Shown piece after piece: positions 51,894 to 61,078 of a stretch of DNA of 64,000 nt (the stretch's first letter is position 1; the number at the start of each line of letters is the position of its first letter). A program made the translations under genes and the position numbers. A model generated the notes under the pieces. The model had not been told where the DNA came from, ran no database searches, and was given only the letters and a program-made list of their open reading frames with translations. Source of the stretch: DATKKM01 sp036741795 (GTDB lineage Bacteria > Chloroflexota > Dehalococcoidia > SM23-28-2 > RBG-16-64-32); contig DAINRO010000001.1 of the NCBI GenBank assembly GCA_036741795.1, forward strand, positions 53,778-117,777, written 5' to 3'.

Positions 51894-51899
51894 ATGATA
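51894..51899 (-). promoter_or_regulatory. -10 element for leaderless nagA mRNA
   Basis: TATCAT on the minus strand ends exactly 6 nt before the nagA ATG, the same hexamer and spacing as at the delta' gene. Confidence 0.55.
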
Positions 51900-52037
51900 C
51901 CGGCGAGTCTCACATGGACGAGCAGACAACCCGGCTACAGAGCCACGTTCCGGGCCGACCGCGACCGCGTGGAACGCGACGAGGTGGTCGGGCGATGACG
52001 AGTCCGGTGTGAGGGAGGGCGATCAAAGGAGAGTGGT

Positions 52038-53495
52038 ATGCCGAGACCTGGTGAACCAAAGACAGTTGGGATCTTCAAGAACGTCCTGCAATCACGAAAC
52101 AACGAGTTCACGCAGGATGAGCTCGAGCTGGCGAAGTCCACCGGGTCCTTCGCTTTCGCTGCAGAGATGCGGGGATGGACGGTCGATGAACTCGACCAGG
52201 ACTTCGATGGAAGGCGATTCCGGAAGTTTATCGACTTCGACGGCCGCCGAGTAATTGCGGCTAACCTTGGCAAGATGCCGAATGCCAATCTGCAAGAACT
52301 TGCCAGTGGCGGGAAGCTAGACCTAATCGCTGCTATCGGTGGCGCTAGCGTTAAGTATTGGTTGCGTGTAGCAAGAGATGGCTACAGGGCAGGACCAGGA
52401 TGGAGACAGACAGCCGTGATGCCGCTCCCCTCCGAAGCGAAGTCGCCACAGCGAGCAACGACGCACAAGTCGACCGGAGAAAGGCCCGATGGCGGAAGGT
52501 TCGGAATTAAGCGTGTGGCCGAAGAGCACCTCTCGATCCCGCCGTTCACAACGGTGTATCCGAGCGGAGATCCGCGACAGCCGTTGATGAACTTTAAACA
52601 CAACTTTCGGCGCGGAGCTGCCGCCATACCGGTCGGTCACCGAGCACTGGTCCACGTGGTTAACTGCAGCAAGCCGAAGGAGCATAAAGATACCCCACAA
52701 TACTGCGCTGTGGGGAAAGTGATTTGGGAGATCGAGTTCATAGGGACTCTCAAAGATGGAGAGCGCGAGCTGGAGCGGCACGCCTGGAGGCCAGAAACGC
52801 AGGAATTCCCCTTCTATCGTCCAATCCGCTTCCTCTCACGTGTGGATCCAGCACACAATGGACCTAGTGTCAGGGATGTTAAATCGAGGTCGGGTGCCGA
52901 CTTTAACCAGAGGCCCGTGCAAGGCGGGCACGTGTATCGGCCTGAGTCAGACTACGAGGCACTCAGGAACGCTGTCACATGGACGTGGCTGGCTGATTCG
53001 GGTGCGACAAGTCAGACGCCGGCTACGCGACCGCAGTCCAAAATACTCCCCGGGGGCTCCGAAACCGCGTTGGCTGAGGACGGCTACTATCGAGAACGAG
53101 GCGCAAGTCTCAAATATATCCTTCAGCGACACCGCACTTTGGCGAACCGCCTGGCGACTTGGCTGAAGCAACAGGGCTACACAGACATACGGTGGGAGAA
53201 AGCCCACGTTGACATGGAGTTCCGCGATCAAGGCTCTCTATGCCGTGTTGAAATCAAGACCTGTCACGGTGTGACAACGACGAAGAGCATTCGAGAGGCA
53301 GTCGGCCAGCTTTTGGAATACAACCATTACCCGCCTCGCCGCCCAGCAGATCGCTGGTACATCGTTCTCGATCAAGCGCCTATCGCCGACGACATCTCCT
53401 ATTTGAAGGAAATCGGGACAAGGTACAGTCTGCCTCTTCATATCGGATGGCCAGTGAACGAATCGGATTTTCAGTTACTTCATCTCGATGAATAA
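52038..53495 (+). CDS. Putative modification-dependent nuclease: EVE-like domain plus PD-(D/E)XK nuclease
   Basis: This 485-residue protein has three parts. Residues 1-150 are an unrecognised domain (FKNVLQSRNNEFTQDELEL onward). Residues ~190-330 resemble an EVE/PUA-like modified-base reader (RALVHVVNCSKP, AVGKVIWEIEFIG, then RPIRFLSRV). Residues ~370-470 have the PD-(D/E)XK pattern: Asp392 in VDMEF, Glu405-I-Lys407, and QLLEYNHY at 424. I infer a type IV-like restriction enzyme against modified DNA. The base composition is visibly lower in GC than its neighbours, which suggests transfer. AAGGAGAG precedes the ATG. It overlaps the mannosidase by 8 nt. Confidence 0.55.
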   Translation: MPRPGEPKTVGIFKNVLQSRNNEFTQDELELAKSTGSFAFAAEMRGWTVDELDQDFDGRRFRKFIDFDGRRVIAANLGKMPNANLQELASGGKLDLIAAIGGASVKYWLRVARDGYRAGPGWRQTAVMPLPSEAKSPQRATTHKSTGERPDGGRFGIKRVAEEHLSIPPFTTVYPSGDPRQPLMNFKHNFRRGAAAIPVGHRALVHVVNCSKPKEHKDTPQYCAVGKVIWEIEFIGTLKDGERELERHAWRPETQEFPFYRPIRFLSRVDPAHNGPSVRDVKSRSGADFNQRPVQGGHVYRPESDYEALRNAVTWTWLADSGATSQTPATRPQSKILPGGSETALAEDGYYRERGASLKYILQRHRTLANRLATWLKQQGYTDIRWEKAHVDMEFRDQGSLCRVEIKTCHGVTTTKSIREAVGQLLEYNHYPPRRPADRWYIVLDQAPIADDISYLKEIGTRYSLPLHIGWPVNESDFQLLHLDE

Positions 53496-56061
53496 GCGCA
53501 AGACCTTCATAGTCGTCTCCCATACGCACTGGGACCGCGAGTGGTATCAGCCGTTCGAGGCATTCCGCGCTCGCCTTGTGCGAATGATGGACTCCCTCAT
53601 TGACTTGTTCGAGCGCGATCCGGACTTCAAGCACTTCGCCATGGACGGCCAGACTGTTCCGCTGGACGACTACCTCGAGATCCGCCCGGACCGGCGGGAG
53701 ATCGTCGAGCGGCTGGTGCGCGAAGGCCGGCTCCTCGCCGGCCCGAACTACATGTTGCCTGACGAGTTCCTCATCGGCGGCGAGACGTGGATCCGCAACC
53801 TGATGTTCGGCATTCGCTCAGCCCGCAATTACAGTGCGGTCATGAACGTCGGTTACTCGCCGGATGCGTTCGGGCACATCGCCCATCTGCCAGCAATCCT
53901 TCGCGGCTTTGGGATCGATTCCGTTGTCATCTGGCGCGGAGTCGGACGCGAAGTGGACGTGAGCGAGTTCCGCTGGGCGGCGCCCGACGGATCCGAGGTG
54001 CTGGTCGTGCACTTCCCGACACCTGGTGGATACGGCTACATGTCCGAGGTCCCGGAGGATGCCGACGCCTTGCGCAACGTGCTGGGAAATATGCGGGCCG
54101 CCCTGGAGCCATACGCCACGACGAGTAACGTCCTCGTTCCGAACGGTACCGACCACCTGCCCGCGCGCGAGGGGCTTTCCCGGATCATCCGCGCCGCCAA
54201 CGCCCTGGCAGACGACGCAAAGTTCGTTCACGGCACCTACCCGCAATTCGTCGCCGCAGTGCGCGAGGAACTTGGCGACCGGTACATGGACCTGCCGCTG
54301 GTGACTGGCGAATTCCGTTCGAGTTCCCGTTCGAACATCCTCGCCGGCGTCCTCTCCACCCGGATGTGGCTCAAGCAGCGGCAGGCACGTTGTGAGAACC
54401 TGCTGGCCCGCTACGCCGAGCCGCTGAGCGCCTGGGTGCACCTCCTTCGCGGCGCCGGCAAGGACCCAATGGACTCGGACCGGGCTCTCCTCGCGCATGC
54501 GTGGAAGCTGCTGCTGCAGAACGGGCCCCACGACTCCGTCACCGGCTGCTCGGTCGACGCCGTGTACGAGGATGTTGGCTTGCGATACGACAAGGTGGAG
54601 CAGATCGCCGAGTCGCTAATCGGCGATTACGAGCGCGAGATAGCCCGCCAATCGGCCCGCCCGGGGGGCGAGGCGATTGTTGTCTTCAACCCGGAGAACG
54701 GCCCGCGCACGGACTTCTGCACCGTGCGTCTCGTGGTCCGCGAGTCGGGGCTCCCCACGCACGTCACGGACGCGGGTGACGCTGAAATCCCACTGCAAAT
54801 CATCGAGCGTGGCATTCACTCGCCGCTGGACAAGCGCGAGCGTGTGCTCGCGGGCTTCGTCGCGCCGGACGTGCCGGGATTCGGCTACAGGTCGTTCTCG
54901 CTGGGCTATGGCAGCGGGTTCCTGGGCACAGAACCCTCATCGACGATCGAGAACGAGTTCTTCCGCGTCACAGCAGAGTCGGACGGTACCATCACCGTGG
55001 AGGACAAGCGCAGCGGCCGCACCCTCACCGGCGTGAACCGTTTCGAGGACGGCGGCGAGCGAGGCGACGAATACACATACTCGCCACCCGAGAACGACGA
55101 GATTGTCCAGAGCCCATCAGGATCGGTCGCGGCGGAGGTTATCGAGAGGGGTCCGGCGCGCTGGACGCTCAAGGTGCGCCAAACCTATTCGCTTCCGGCG
55201 AAGATATCGCCGGACCGAAGGGCACGATCGAGCGAACGCGTCGACAGCGAGATCGTCGGTCTCATTCGGCTCTACCCCGGCGTCGCTCGCATCGATATAG
55301 AGACTGAGGTCGAGAACCGCGCCGAAGACCATCGCCTCCGCGTCCTCTTCCCGTCAGGTGTCGTCAGCGAGTACTCACACGCCGAACAGCACTTTGGCGT
55401 CGTCAAGCGCCCCACGAAGCCCGTGGAGTACGACGACACCTGGTACGAGCGCCCGATCAACACGCACCCGCAGAAGACCTTCACGGATCTGAGCGACGGC
55501 TCGAACGGGCTCATGATCGCGAACCGCGGGCTCCCCGAGTACGAAGTGCTCACGGAACCCGACGGCACAGCCACTCTGGCCCTCACCCTCCTCCGCTGCG
55601 TCTCGTGGCTCTCCCGCGACGACCTGCCGGAGCGCCGGGGCCACGCCGGCCCCGGAATGTACACCCCCGGCGCTCAGCTCCCCGGCCGCTGGCGATTCGA
55701 GTACTCGATCATCCCTCACGATGGCGGCTGGGAGACGGCCTTCGTGGAGGCGCATAGCTTCGCGCGCCCACTAAGGGCCGTGCGGGTATCCGCCGGCAAG
55801 GGCGAACGGCCCAAGACGACTTCGCTGGTCACGATCGATCGCAAAGAAGTCGTCCTTTCGGCGCTCAAGCTGGCGCAGGATACACCTGGTGTCATCCTGC
55901 GGGTCTATAACACCGCCGATGCACCGATTCAGGCAACGATCTCACTGAACAACAAAGGCCCAATGGCGCGCGTCGATCTGAACGAGGAGAACCAGAGAGC
56001 GGGTGATGGGATGATCTCACTTGCGCCGAACGAGATCGCTACACTTGAGTTCGGCACGTAG
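53488..56061 (+). CDS. Alpha-mannosidase (glycoside hydrolase family 38)
   Basis: The 857-residue protein is a retaining GH38 enzyme: zinc-binding SHTHWDREWYQPF (His12, His14, Asp16), nucleophile Asp126 in VGYSPDAFGH, and VPNGTDHLPAR. The central helical and C-terminal beta domains follow (HDSVTGCSVDAVYEDV; PEYEVLTEPDGTATLALTLL). It hydrolyses alpha-mannosides in the cytoplasm; no signal peptide is present. Its start overlaps the end of the nuclease gene but composition differs sharply, so they are probably not functionally linked. Confidence 0.95.
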   Translation: MNKRKTFIVVSHTHWDREWYQPFEAFRARLVRMMDSLIDLFERDPDFKHFAMDGQTVPLDDYLEIRPDRREIVERLVREGRLLAGPNYMLPDEFLIGGETWIRNLMFGIRSARNYSAVMNVGYSPDAFGHIAHLPAILRGFGIDSVVIWRGVGREVDVSEFRWAAPDGSEVLVVHFPTPGGYGYMSEVPEDADALRNVLGNMRAALEPYATTSNVLVPNGTDHLPAREGLSRIIRAANALADDAKFVHGTYPQFVAAVREELGDRYMDLPLVTGEFRSSSRSNILAGVLSTRMWLKQRQARCENLLARYAEPLSAWVHLLRGAGKDPMDSDRALLAHAWKLLLQNGPHDSVTGCSVDAVYEDVGLRYDKVEQIAESLIGDYEREIARQSARPGGEAIVVFNPENGPRTDFCTVRLVVRESGLPTHVTDAGDAEIPLQIIERGIHSPLDKRERVLAGFVAPDVPGFGYRSFSLGYGSGFLGTEPSSTIENEFFRVTAESDGTITVEDKRSGRTLTGVNRFEDGGERGDEYTYSPPENDEIVQSPSGSVAAEVIERGPARWTLKVRQTYSLPAKISPDRRARSSERVDSEIVGLIRLYPGVARIDIETEVENRAEDHRLRVLFPSGVVSEYSHAEQHFGVVKRPTKPVEYDDTWYERPINTHPQKTFTDLSDGSNGLMIANRGLPEYEVLTEPDGTATLALTLLRCVSWLSRDDLPERRGHAGPGMYTPGAQLPGRWRFEYSIIPHDGGWETAFVEAHSFARPLRAVRVSAGKGERPKTTSLVTIDRKEVVLSALKLAQDTPGVILRVYNTADAPIQATISLNNKGPMARVDLNEENQRAGDGMISLAPNEIATLEFGT

Positions 56062-56086
56062 TTATCGTGGTGTAATATCGGCGACG

Positions 56087-57034
56087 ATGTCCCCGCCCTC
56101 CTTCCGTAATCTCCCGGCAACTCCGAGCACGCCCGCAGGCTCCGCATGGGGGCTCTGGGGCCCGGACGACCAGCTCGGAACCCTCAACCTCCTCACTCCC
56201 GGGCGTACCGTCGCCGCCGCCGGCCTGGTCCGAAAGGGCGCCGTCTTCCCGCTGAACCTCCCGGTCAACGAGCCGGACCCGCCGCTTTACGGGCGGGGCG
56301 CCGTCCGCCAGACCGTCGTCGGCGAGGGCACCAACGGCCGGGATGACTACCTCGACAACTTCTGGCCGCAGGCATCGAGCCAGTGGGACAGTCTCCGCCA
56401 CATCCGCCACCCCGACGACGGCTGGTATAACGGAGTGCCAGATGCCGAGATCGTTGGCGGCGGCGGAAAGCTTGGAATCGAGACCATCGCTCGCAAGGGG
56501 ATCGCCGGGCGTGGAGTGCTACTGGATGTCGAGGCATACCTGCGTTCGCAGGATCGGCCCCTGGACTGCACGACGTCCACTTTGATCACCGTCGATGACC
56601 TTGAGGGGTGCCTGAAGGCGCAGGGTGTGACGATTGAGGAAGGCGATGTCTTACTGGTGCATACTGGCTGGCTGCGCTGGTACGGCACGACCACACCAAT
56701 GGCACGCGAGGCGCTCGCGGATCGCGCCCAACTACGGGCACCGGGGCTCGGGCCGGCGCTGGAGATGGCGGAGTACCTCTGGGACCTGCACATCGCCGCG
56801 ATCGCCTCCGATAATCCCGCGCTTGAGGCCTGGCCGCCCGACCCTGCGACCGGCGGCTTCATGCACTGGAAGCTCATTCCCCACTTCGGCATGCCCATCG
56901 GAGAGCTCTGGTGGTTGGCCGATCTCTCCAACGACTGCGCCACGGACGGCAACTACGAGTTCTTCTTCACATCCGCGCCCCTGAACGTGCCGGGCGGCGT
57001 TGGCTCGCCACCGAACGCCCTGGCCATCAAGTAG
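56087..57034 (+). CDS. Cyclase family protein (kynurenine formamidase-like)
   Basis: The 315-residue protein belongs to the putative cyclase family (PF04199): SAWGLWGPDDQLGTLNLL at the start, SQWDSLRHIRHP in place of the canonical H-x-G-T-H-x-D metal motif, and EEGDVLLVHTGWLRWYG. This longer subgroup is common in Chloroflexota and Actinobacteria; the substrate is unknown. The ATG at 56087 has TAATAT 8 nt upstream and no ribosome-binding site. Confidence 0.88.
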   Translation: MSPPSFRNLPATPSTPAGSAWGLWGPDDQLGTLNLLTPGRTVAAAGLVRKGAVFPLNLPVNEPDPPLYGRGAVRQTVVGEGTNGRDDYLDNFWPQASSQWDSLRHIRHPDDGWYNGVPDAEIVGGGGKLGIETIARKGIAGRGVLLDVEAYLRSQDRPLDCTTSTLITVDDLEGCLKAQGVTIEEGDVLLVHTGWLRWYGTTTPMAREALADRAQLRAPGLGPALEMAEYLWDLHIAAIASDNPALEAWPPDPATGGFMHWKLIPHFGMPIGELWWLADLSNDCATDGNYEFFFTSAPLNVPGGVGSPPNALAIK

Positions 57035-57045
57035 GAGTCTGCCGC

Positions 57046-58035
57046 GTGGCCGATCCCGCAGCCTCGGAGGTGACCGTCCGGGAAGCAACGGCGGCGGATA
57101 ATGACGCCCTGATCCGCCTCGAACTTGAGTGCCCGCTTGAGATGGGTGACATCGCAGAGACCTACGACCGCTCACCTGATTTCTTCGCCTGTCACCGTCA
57201 GAAGGAGACCTGTCGAGTCGTCGTCGGCGAGATCGATGGCCAGATCGTCGGCGTGACAACTGGCAGCATTCAACAACCTTCGATAACCGGGGAACTGCGG
57301 AAGATCATGTACGTTCAGCAGGCTCGCGTGCACCCCGACTTCCAGGGACGAAAAGTGGCCTGGTTTATGTCCAATCACCTGTTTGCGTGGGCCCGCGACG
57401 AGGCCGCGACAGCCGGTCCCTACTACCTGATCTCCCCGAAAAATGCTCCGTCCATTGCTTTCGTAGAACGGGGCGGCGGACGCTGGCCGATCGACGTGTC
57501 GATCATCTCCATCGACGTTGCAGGTGCCACCGACGAACCACCGGAGCTGCTGGGCGAAGACCGTCTGGCGGAGGCCACCGATCTGATCAACGCCACGCAT
57601 GCCGGAGAGGACTTTTTCGCCCCCCTTGCAATCGAAACGCTCCGTAAGCGTTCACGCTGGGCGCCCCTTAACGGGGTGGTCGAGGGTGACGCACTAGTCG
57701 CCGTGGCCGGCCTCTGGGACCGCGGCTTAGCAACGGCGCGCATCCAGAGGAATTCTGCGGCGGGCACCGAAAGCATGACCCGGGAAGCGGCGGTGACGGA
57801 CTGGGGGTGGAAGTCGGGCTTCGATGAGGCTTTTGCGGGCCTTGTTGCGGGACTGGCAGCGAAGGCCTGCGACATGGGCCGGGATGCGCTCACGATCTGC
57901 GAGCCACGGCCTGGCGCTTTGCCACCCGCCGGCCTGCCGCACCGAACCGCGTCCATCGCCCTGTTCACGCCCGCCCTTCCGCCCCCCGCCCCGGACGCGA
58001 TAAAAGGTATATTCGTCGATATGCTCTACATTTAG
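57046..58035 (+). CDS. GNAT acetyltransferase, probably tandem-domain
   Basis: The 329-residue protein has an N-terminal GNAT domain (VTVREATAADNDALIRLELE, then VQQARVHPDFQGRKVAWFMS as the acetyl-CoA motif) and a second half of similar length that looks like a degenerate GNAT. GTG 57046 is chosen because AGGAG lies 8 nt upstream and the cyclase ends just before. The substrate is unknown. Confidence 0.82.
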   Translation: MADPAASEVTVREATAADNDALIRLELECPLEMGDIAETYDRSPDFFACHRQKETCRVVVGEIDGQIVGVTTGSIQQPSITGELRKIMYVQQARVHPDFQGRKVAWFMSNHLFAWARDEAATAGPYYLISPKNAPSIAFVERGGGRWPIDVSIISIDVAGATDEPPELLGEDRLAEATDLINATHAGEDFFAPLAIETLRKRSRWAPLNGVVEGDALVAVAGLWDRGLATARIQRNSAAGTESMTREAAVTDWGWKSGFDEAFAGLVAGLAAKACDMGRDALTICEPRPGALPPAGLPHRTASIALFTPALPPPAPDAIKGIFVDMLYI

Positions 58036-58049
58036 CCCTGGAGGCCCAT

Positions 58050-59216
58050 TTGGATAACGAATCCGCGAAAACAAAGGCGAAAGAAGCCGTCGAAGCAGCG
58101 AAGGAACGGCTCGTTGAGATCAGCCTCGACATCCACGAGCACCCAGAACTTGCGCTGCAAGAGCACCGGGCGGCGACACTCCTCGCGGACAGCCTCGAGT
58201 CGTTCGGCTTCCAGGTCGAGCGATCCGCCTACGGGATAGAGACGGCGTTCAAGGGCACGTGGGGCGAGGGGCCGCTAACCATCGCTTACATGCTTGAGTA
58301 CGACGCCCTACCGGAGATAGGCCATGCCTGCGGGCACAACCTCATCGCCACAGCCGGGCTCGGGGGCGCTATAGGAGCGAAGGCTGCACTCGATCCGTCG
58401 CAGGTGACGGTCGTCGCGCTCGGCTCGCCCGCGGAGGAAGACATCGGCGGCAAAGTCATGCTGATCGAGGCCGGTGCATTCGAGGGCGTGGACGTGGCGA
58501 TGATGGCGCACCCGATCGCCGTCGATATCGCCGACCCGCCGATGTTCGGCATCGAGCAAGTGACGGTGACCTACCGGGGGCGCGGCGCTCACGCCGCGGT
58601 AGCGCCCGAAACCGCTGTCAACGCCCTTGATGGGCTCGTGACCGCGTACCAGGCAATCGCGCAGCTCCGCCAGCACATTCGGCGCGATTCGCGCCTGGCC
58701 GGAGTCATCCTCTACGGTGGCGCCGCAAGCAACGTAATCCCGGATCGAGCGGTGGGAAGGTTCGAATGCCGCGCCTTCCAGCCCGCTTACCTGGCGGATC
58801 TCAAGGCCCGCTTGATCGCCTGCCTGGAGGCCGGCGCCAAAGCCAGCGGCACCGAGGTCGCGATGGAGTGGACGACAACTTACGAGCCCATGAACAACAA
58901 TGCGCCGTTCGCCGCTGCCTATAAGGAAAATGCGGAGTCGTTGGGCCGGTCGTTCCTGCCAATCAGGCCGGAAAGCACAGGCAGCACGGACATGGGCAAC
59001 GTCAGCTGGGTCGTGCCCTCGATCCATCCGACGTTCCAGGTGGGTCAGTTCGCGATCAACCACACCGCGGACTTCACCGCGGTCTGCAACACCGACACCG
59101 CCCACGGGCACATGATCCAGGCGGGGCAGGCGCTGGCGATGACGGGCATCGACGTGGCAATGAAGCCGGGGTTGCTGGACGAGATCAAGCGCGCCTTTAG
59201 CGGCTCAGCACACTAG
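58050..59216 (+). CDS. M20 family amidohydrolase (PM20D2/AbgB-like)
   Basis: The 388-residue metal-dependent amidohydrolase has IHEHPELALQEHRAATLLAD, the metal-binding LPEIGHACGHNLIATAGLG, VVALGSPAEEDIGGK and VTVTYRGRGAHAAVAPE for the dimerisation domain. This matches the M20D branch of aminoacylase, p-aminobenzoyl-glutamate and dipeptide hydrolases. The TTG start has GGAGG 6 nt upstream. Confidence 0.92.
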   Translation: MDNESAKTKAKEAVEAAKERLVEISLDIHEHPELALQEHRAATLLADSLESFGFQVERSAYGIETAFKGTWGEGPLTIAYMLEYDALPEIGHACGHNLIATAGLGGAIGAKAALDPSQVTVVALGSPAEEDIGGKVMLIEAGAFEGVDVAMMAHPIAVDIADPPMFGIEQVTVTYRGRGAHAAVAPETAVNALDGLVTAYQAIAQLRQHIRRDSRLAGVILYGGAASNVIPDRAVGRFECRAFQPAYLADLKARLIACLEAGAKASGTEVAMEWTTTYEPMNNNAPFAAAYKENAESLGRSFLPIRPESTGSTDMGNVSWVVPSIHPTFQVGQFAINHTADFTAVCNTDTAHGHMIQAGQALAMTGIDVAMKPGLLDEIKRAFSGSAH

Positions 59217-59539
59217 TTTGCGGGCAAAGAAATAGCTTCTCGACGAGAGGCGGGTTGCGCGAGCAGCGGCTTCAGGTCTGAGCCGGGCATTGGTTCGGCC
59301 CCTAAGGGCCTCGCCGTTGGCCTCGGCCAGTCCCTCGGCCCTCTGTCGCAGCGTACCGTTCTTGGGGTTTCTCTCCAGGACTCCGTCTCGGTTGCCCGTC
59401 CGGTCTTCCCTTCAAGACCCCTCTTCCGATGCGCTTTCGACTCGGATCGAGAAGCTGACGGGAGTATCCCGCAGGCCGAAAAACACGCCTATCCCCTTTT
59501 CCACACCGTCCACAAATGCACACTTGGAGACTCCGAGTG
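59217..59539. other. Intergenic region with possible decayed coding remnant
   Basis: This 323-bp region has no gene I can support. On the minus strand, directly after nadB, one frame reads a protein-like stretch from GTG 59513 to a TGA at 59412 (VEKGIGVFFGLRDTPV), then a different frame continues RNPKNGTLRQRAEGLAEANG until near 59217. It may be an ancient pseudogene, a dispersed repeat, or chance in GC-rich DNA. It is GC-rich with no tRNA-like or terminator-like fold obvious by eye. Confidence 0.3.
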
Positions 59540-61072
59540 CTAGCCGCGCCTGAACACCAGGTGACGCCGCCACTCCTCCCGCGACTCCGAGAAATCGCGC
59601 CGGAAATGCGCCCCGCGTGACTCCTCGCGCACCAATGCCGACTCCGTCACAAGCCTCGCGCAGATGAGCAGGTCCACCAGTTCAGCGTCCTCGCGGTTCC
59701 GCCCAGGCTCGATCGTGGCCTGCCATGCGGACAACAAGGTTCCGGCGCAGGCAAGGGGTTCAGCGCTGCGGATGATGCCAGTGTCGGCCCACATCATCTG
59801 TTGGAGATCAGTCCTGGTAATCGGCGGGGCTTCCGCCGGCTGCGGCTCTGACAGGTCGAACACATTCTCGGAGGGAGCGGCGCAGGTACCCGGCGACTCC
59901 AGCGTCCTTTGCACCGCCCTTTTCGCGAATACGACCGTCTCCAACAGCGAGTTCGAGGCCAGTCTGTTAGCGCCGTGGGCACCAGTGCAGGCGCACTCAC
60001 CGACCGCGTACAGGCCGGGAATCGTCGTTTCGCCCCACGTGTTGGTGCGTACGCCACCCATCGTGTAGTGGGCGGCGGGCGCGACAGAGATGGGGTCACG
60101 GGTAATGTCGAGTCCGGCGTCGAGACAGAACCGGTAAATCTGCGGAAAGCGCGCGGACACACGCTCCGCCTCGAGGTGCGTCACGTCAAGCAACACGTGG
60201 TCTGAAGTCGTCTTCCGCAGCCGGTCGGTAATCGCTCGCGCGACCACGTCGCGGGGCGCCAACTCCGCCCGCTCGTGATATTCCGGCATAAAGCGCTCGC
60301 CGGTGACGTCTGCCAGAATACCCCCTTCGCCTCGGACGGCCTCGGAGATGAGGAACGGCTGCGCACCAGGCAAACGCAGGGCCGTTGGGTGGAACTGGAC
60401 GAATTCCATGTCCATGATTTCCGCGCCCGCGCAGTAGGCCAGCGCGATGCCGTCGCCGGTCGCAATTTCCGGGTTCGTCGTGTGCGAGTACAGTTGGCCC
60501 GCACCGCCCGTGGCGAGGATGAGGAACCGGCAGGAGTAATCTGTGAATTCGCCATTGAGCGTGTTGAGCGCACGGATTCCGGCCGCGGAGCCACCTTGCG
60601 CGATGATCTCCGTGGCGATCGCATTCTCCAGCACCGTCACGCCCTCGAGGCGGGCAACCGACGACAGAGTCAGCTCGATGTGCGCGCCGGTCTGGTCTCC
60701 GCCCGCGTGGACTATCCGCGGCACCGAATGAGCGCCCTCCAAACCCAGCGCGATCTCTCCGTGATGCGTGTCAAACGGGACGCCGAGCGCCGCGAGATCG
60801 CGAATCCGGTCCGCCGCCTCGGAAGTGAGCACCCGCGCCGCCTCTTCGTCGACGAGCCCGGCGCCGGCCTCGATCGTGTCCCGCAGGTGTTGCTCGGGCG
60901 AGTCGCCCGCACCAATCGGCGCAGCGATGCCGCCTTGAGCCCAACGGGTGTTGCAGTCGTCGATGCTGCCCTTGGTCAGGACAACGACGGAGCCGTGTTC
61001 TCGGGCAAGGATCGCGGCGTACAGCCCGGCGATGCCGGAACCGACGATAACGTAGTCGTATTTGGTGGTCAC
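59540..61072 (-). CDS. nadB: L-aspartate oxidase
   Basis: NadB oxidises aspartate to iminoaspartate for NAD synthesis. The 510-residue FAD enzyme has YDYVIVGSGIAGLYAAILA, DDCNTRWAQGGIAA, HSVPRIVHAGGDQTGAHIE, VQFHPTALRLPGAQPFLISE and CTGAHGANRLASNSLLE. GTG start at 61072, 6 nt after the nadA stop. It is the second gene of the nadA-nadB operon. Confidence 0.96.
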   Translation of the reverse strand: MTTKYDYVIVGSGIAGLYAAILAREHGSVVVLTKGSIDDCNTRWAQGGIAAPIGAGDSPEQHLRDTIEAGAGLVDEEAARVLTSEAADRIRDLAALGVPFDTHHGEIALGLEGAHSVPRIVHAGGDQTGAHIELTLSSVARLEGVTVLENAIATEIIAQGGSAAGIRALNTLNGEFTDYSCRFLILATGGAGQLYSHTTNPEIATGDGIALAYCAGAEIMDMEFVQFHPTALRLPGAQPFLISEAVRGEGGILADVTGERFMPEYHERAELAPRDVVARAITDRLRKTTSDHVLLDVTHLEAERVSARFPQIYRFCLDAGLDITRDPISVAPAAHYTMGGVRTNTWGETTIPGLYAVGECACTGAHGANRLASNSLLETVVFAKRAVQRTLESPGTCAAPSENVFDLSEPQPAEAPPITRTDLQQMMWADTGIIRSAEPLACAGTLLSAWQATIEPGRNREDAELVDLLICARLVTESALVREESRGAHFRRDFSESREEWRRHLVFRRG

Positions 61073-61078
61073 GGCGTG

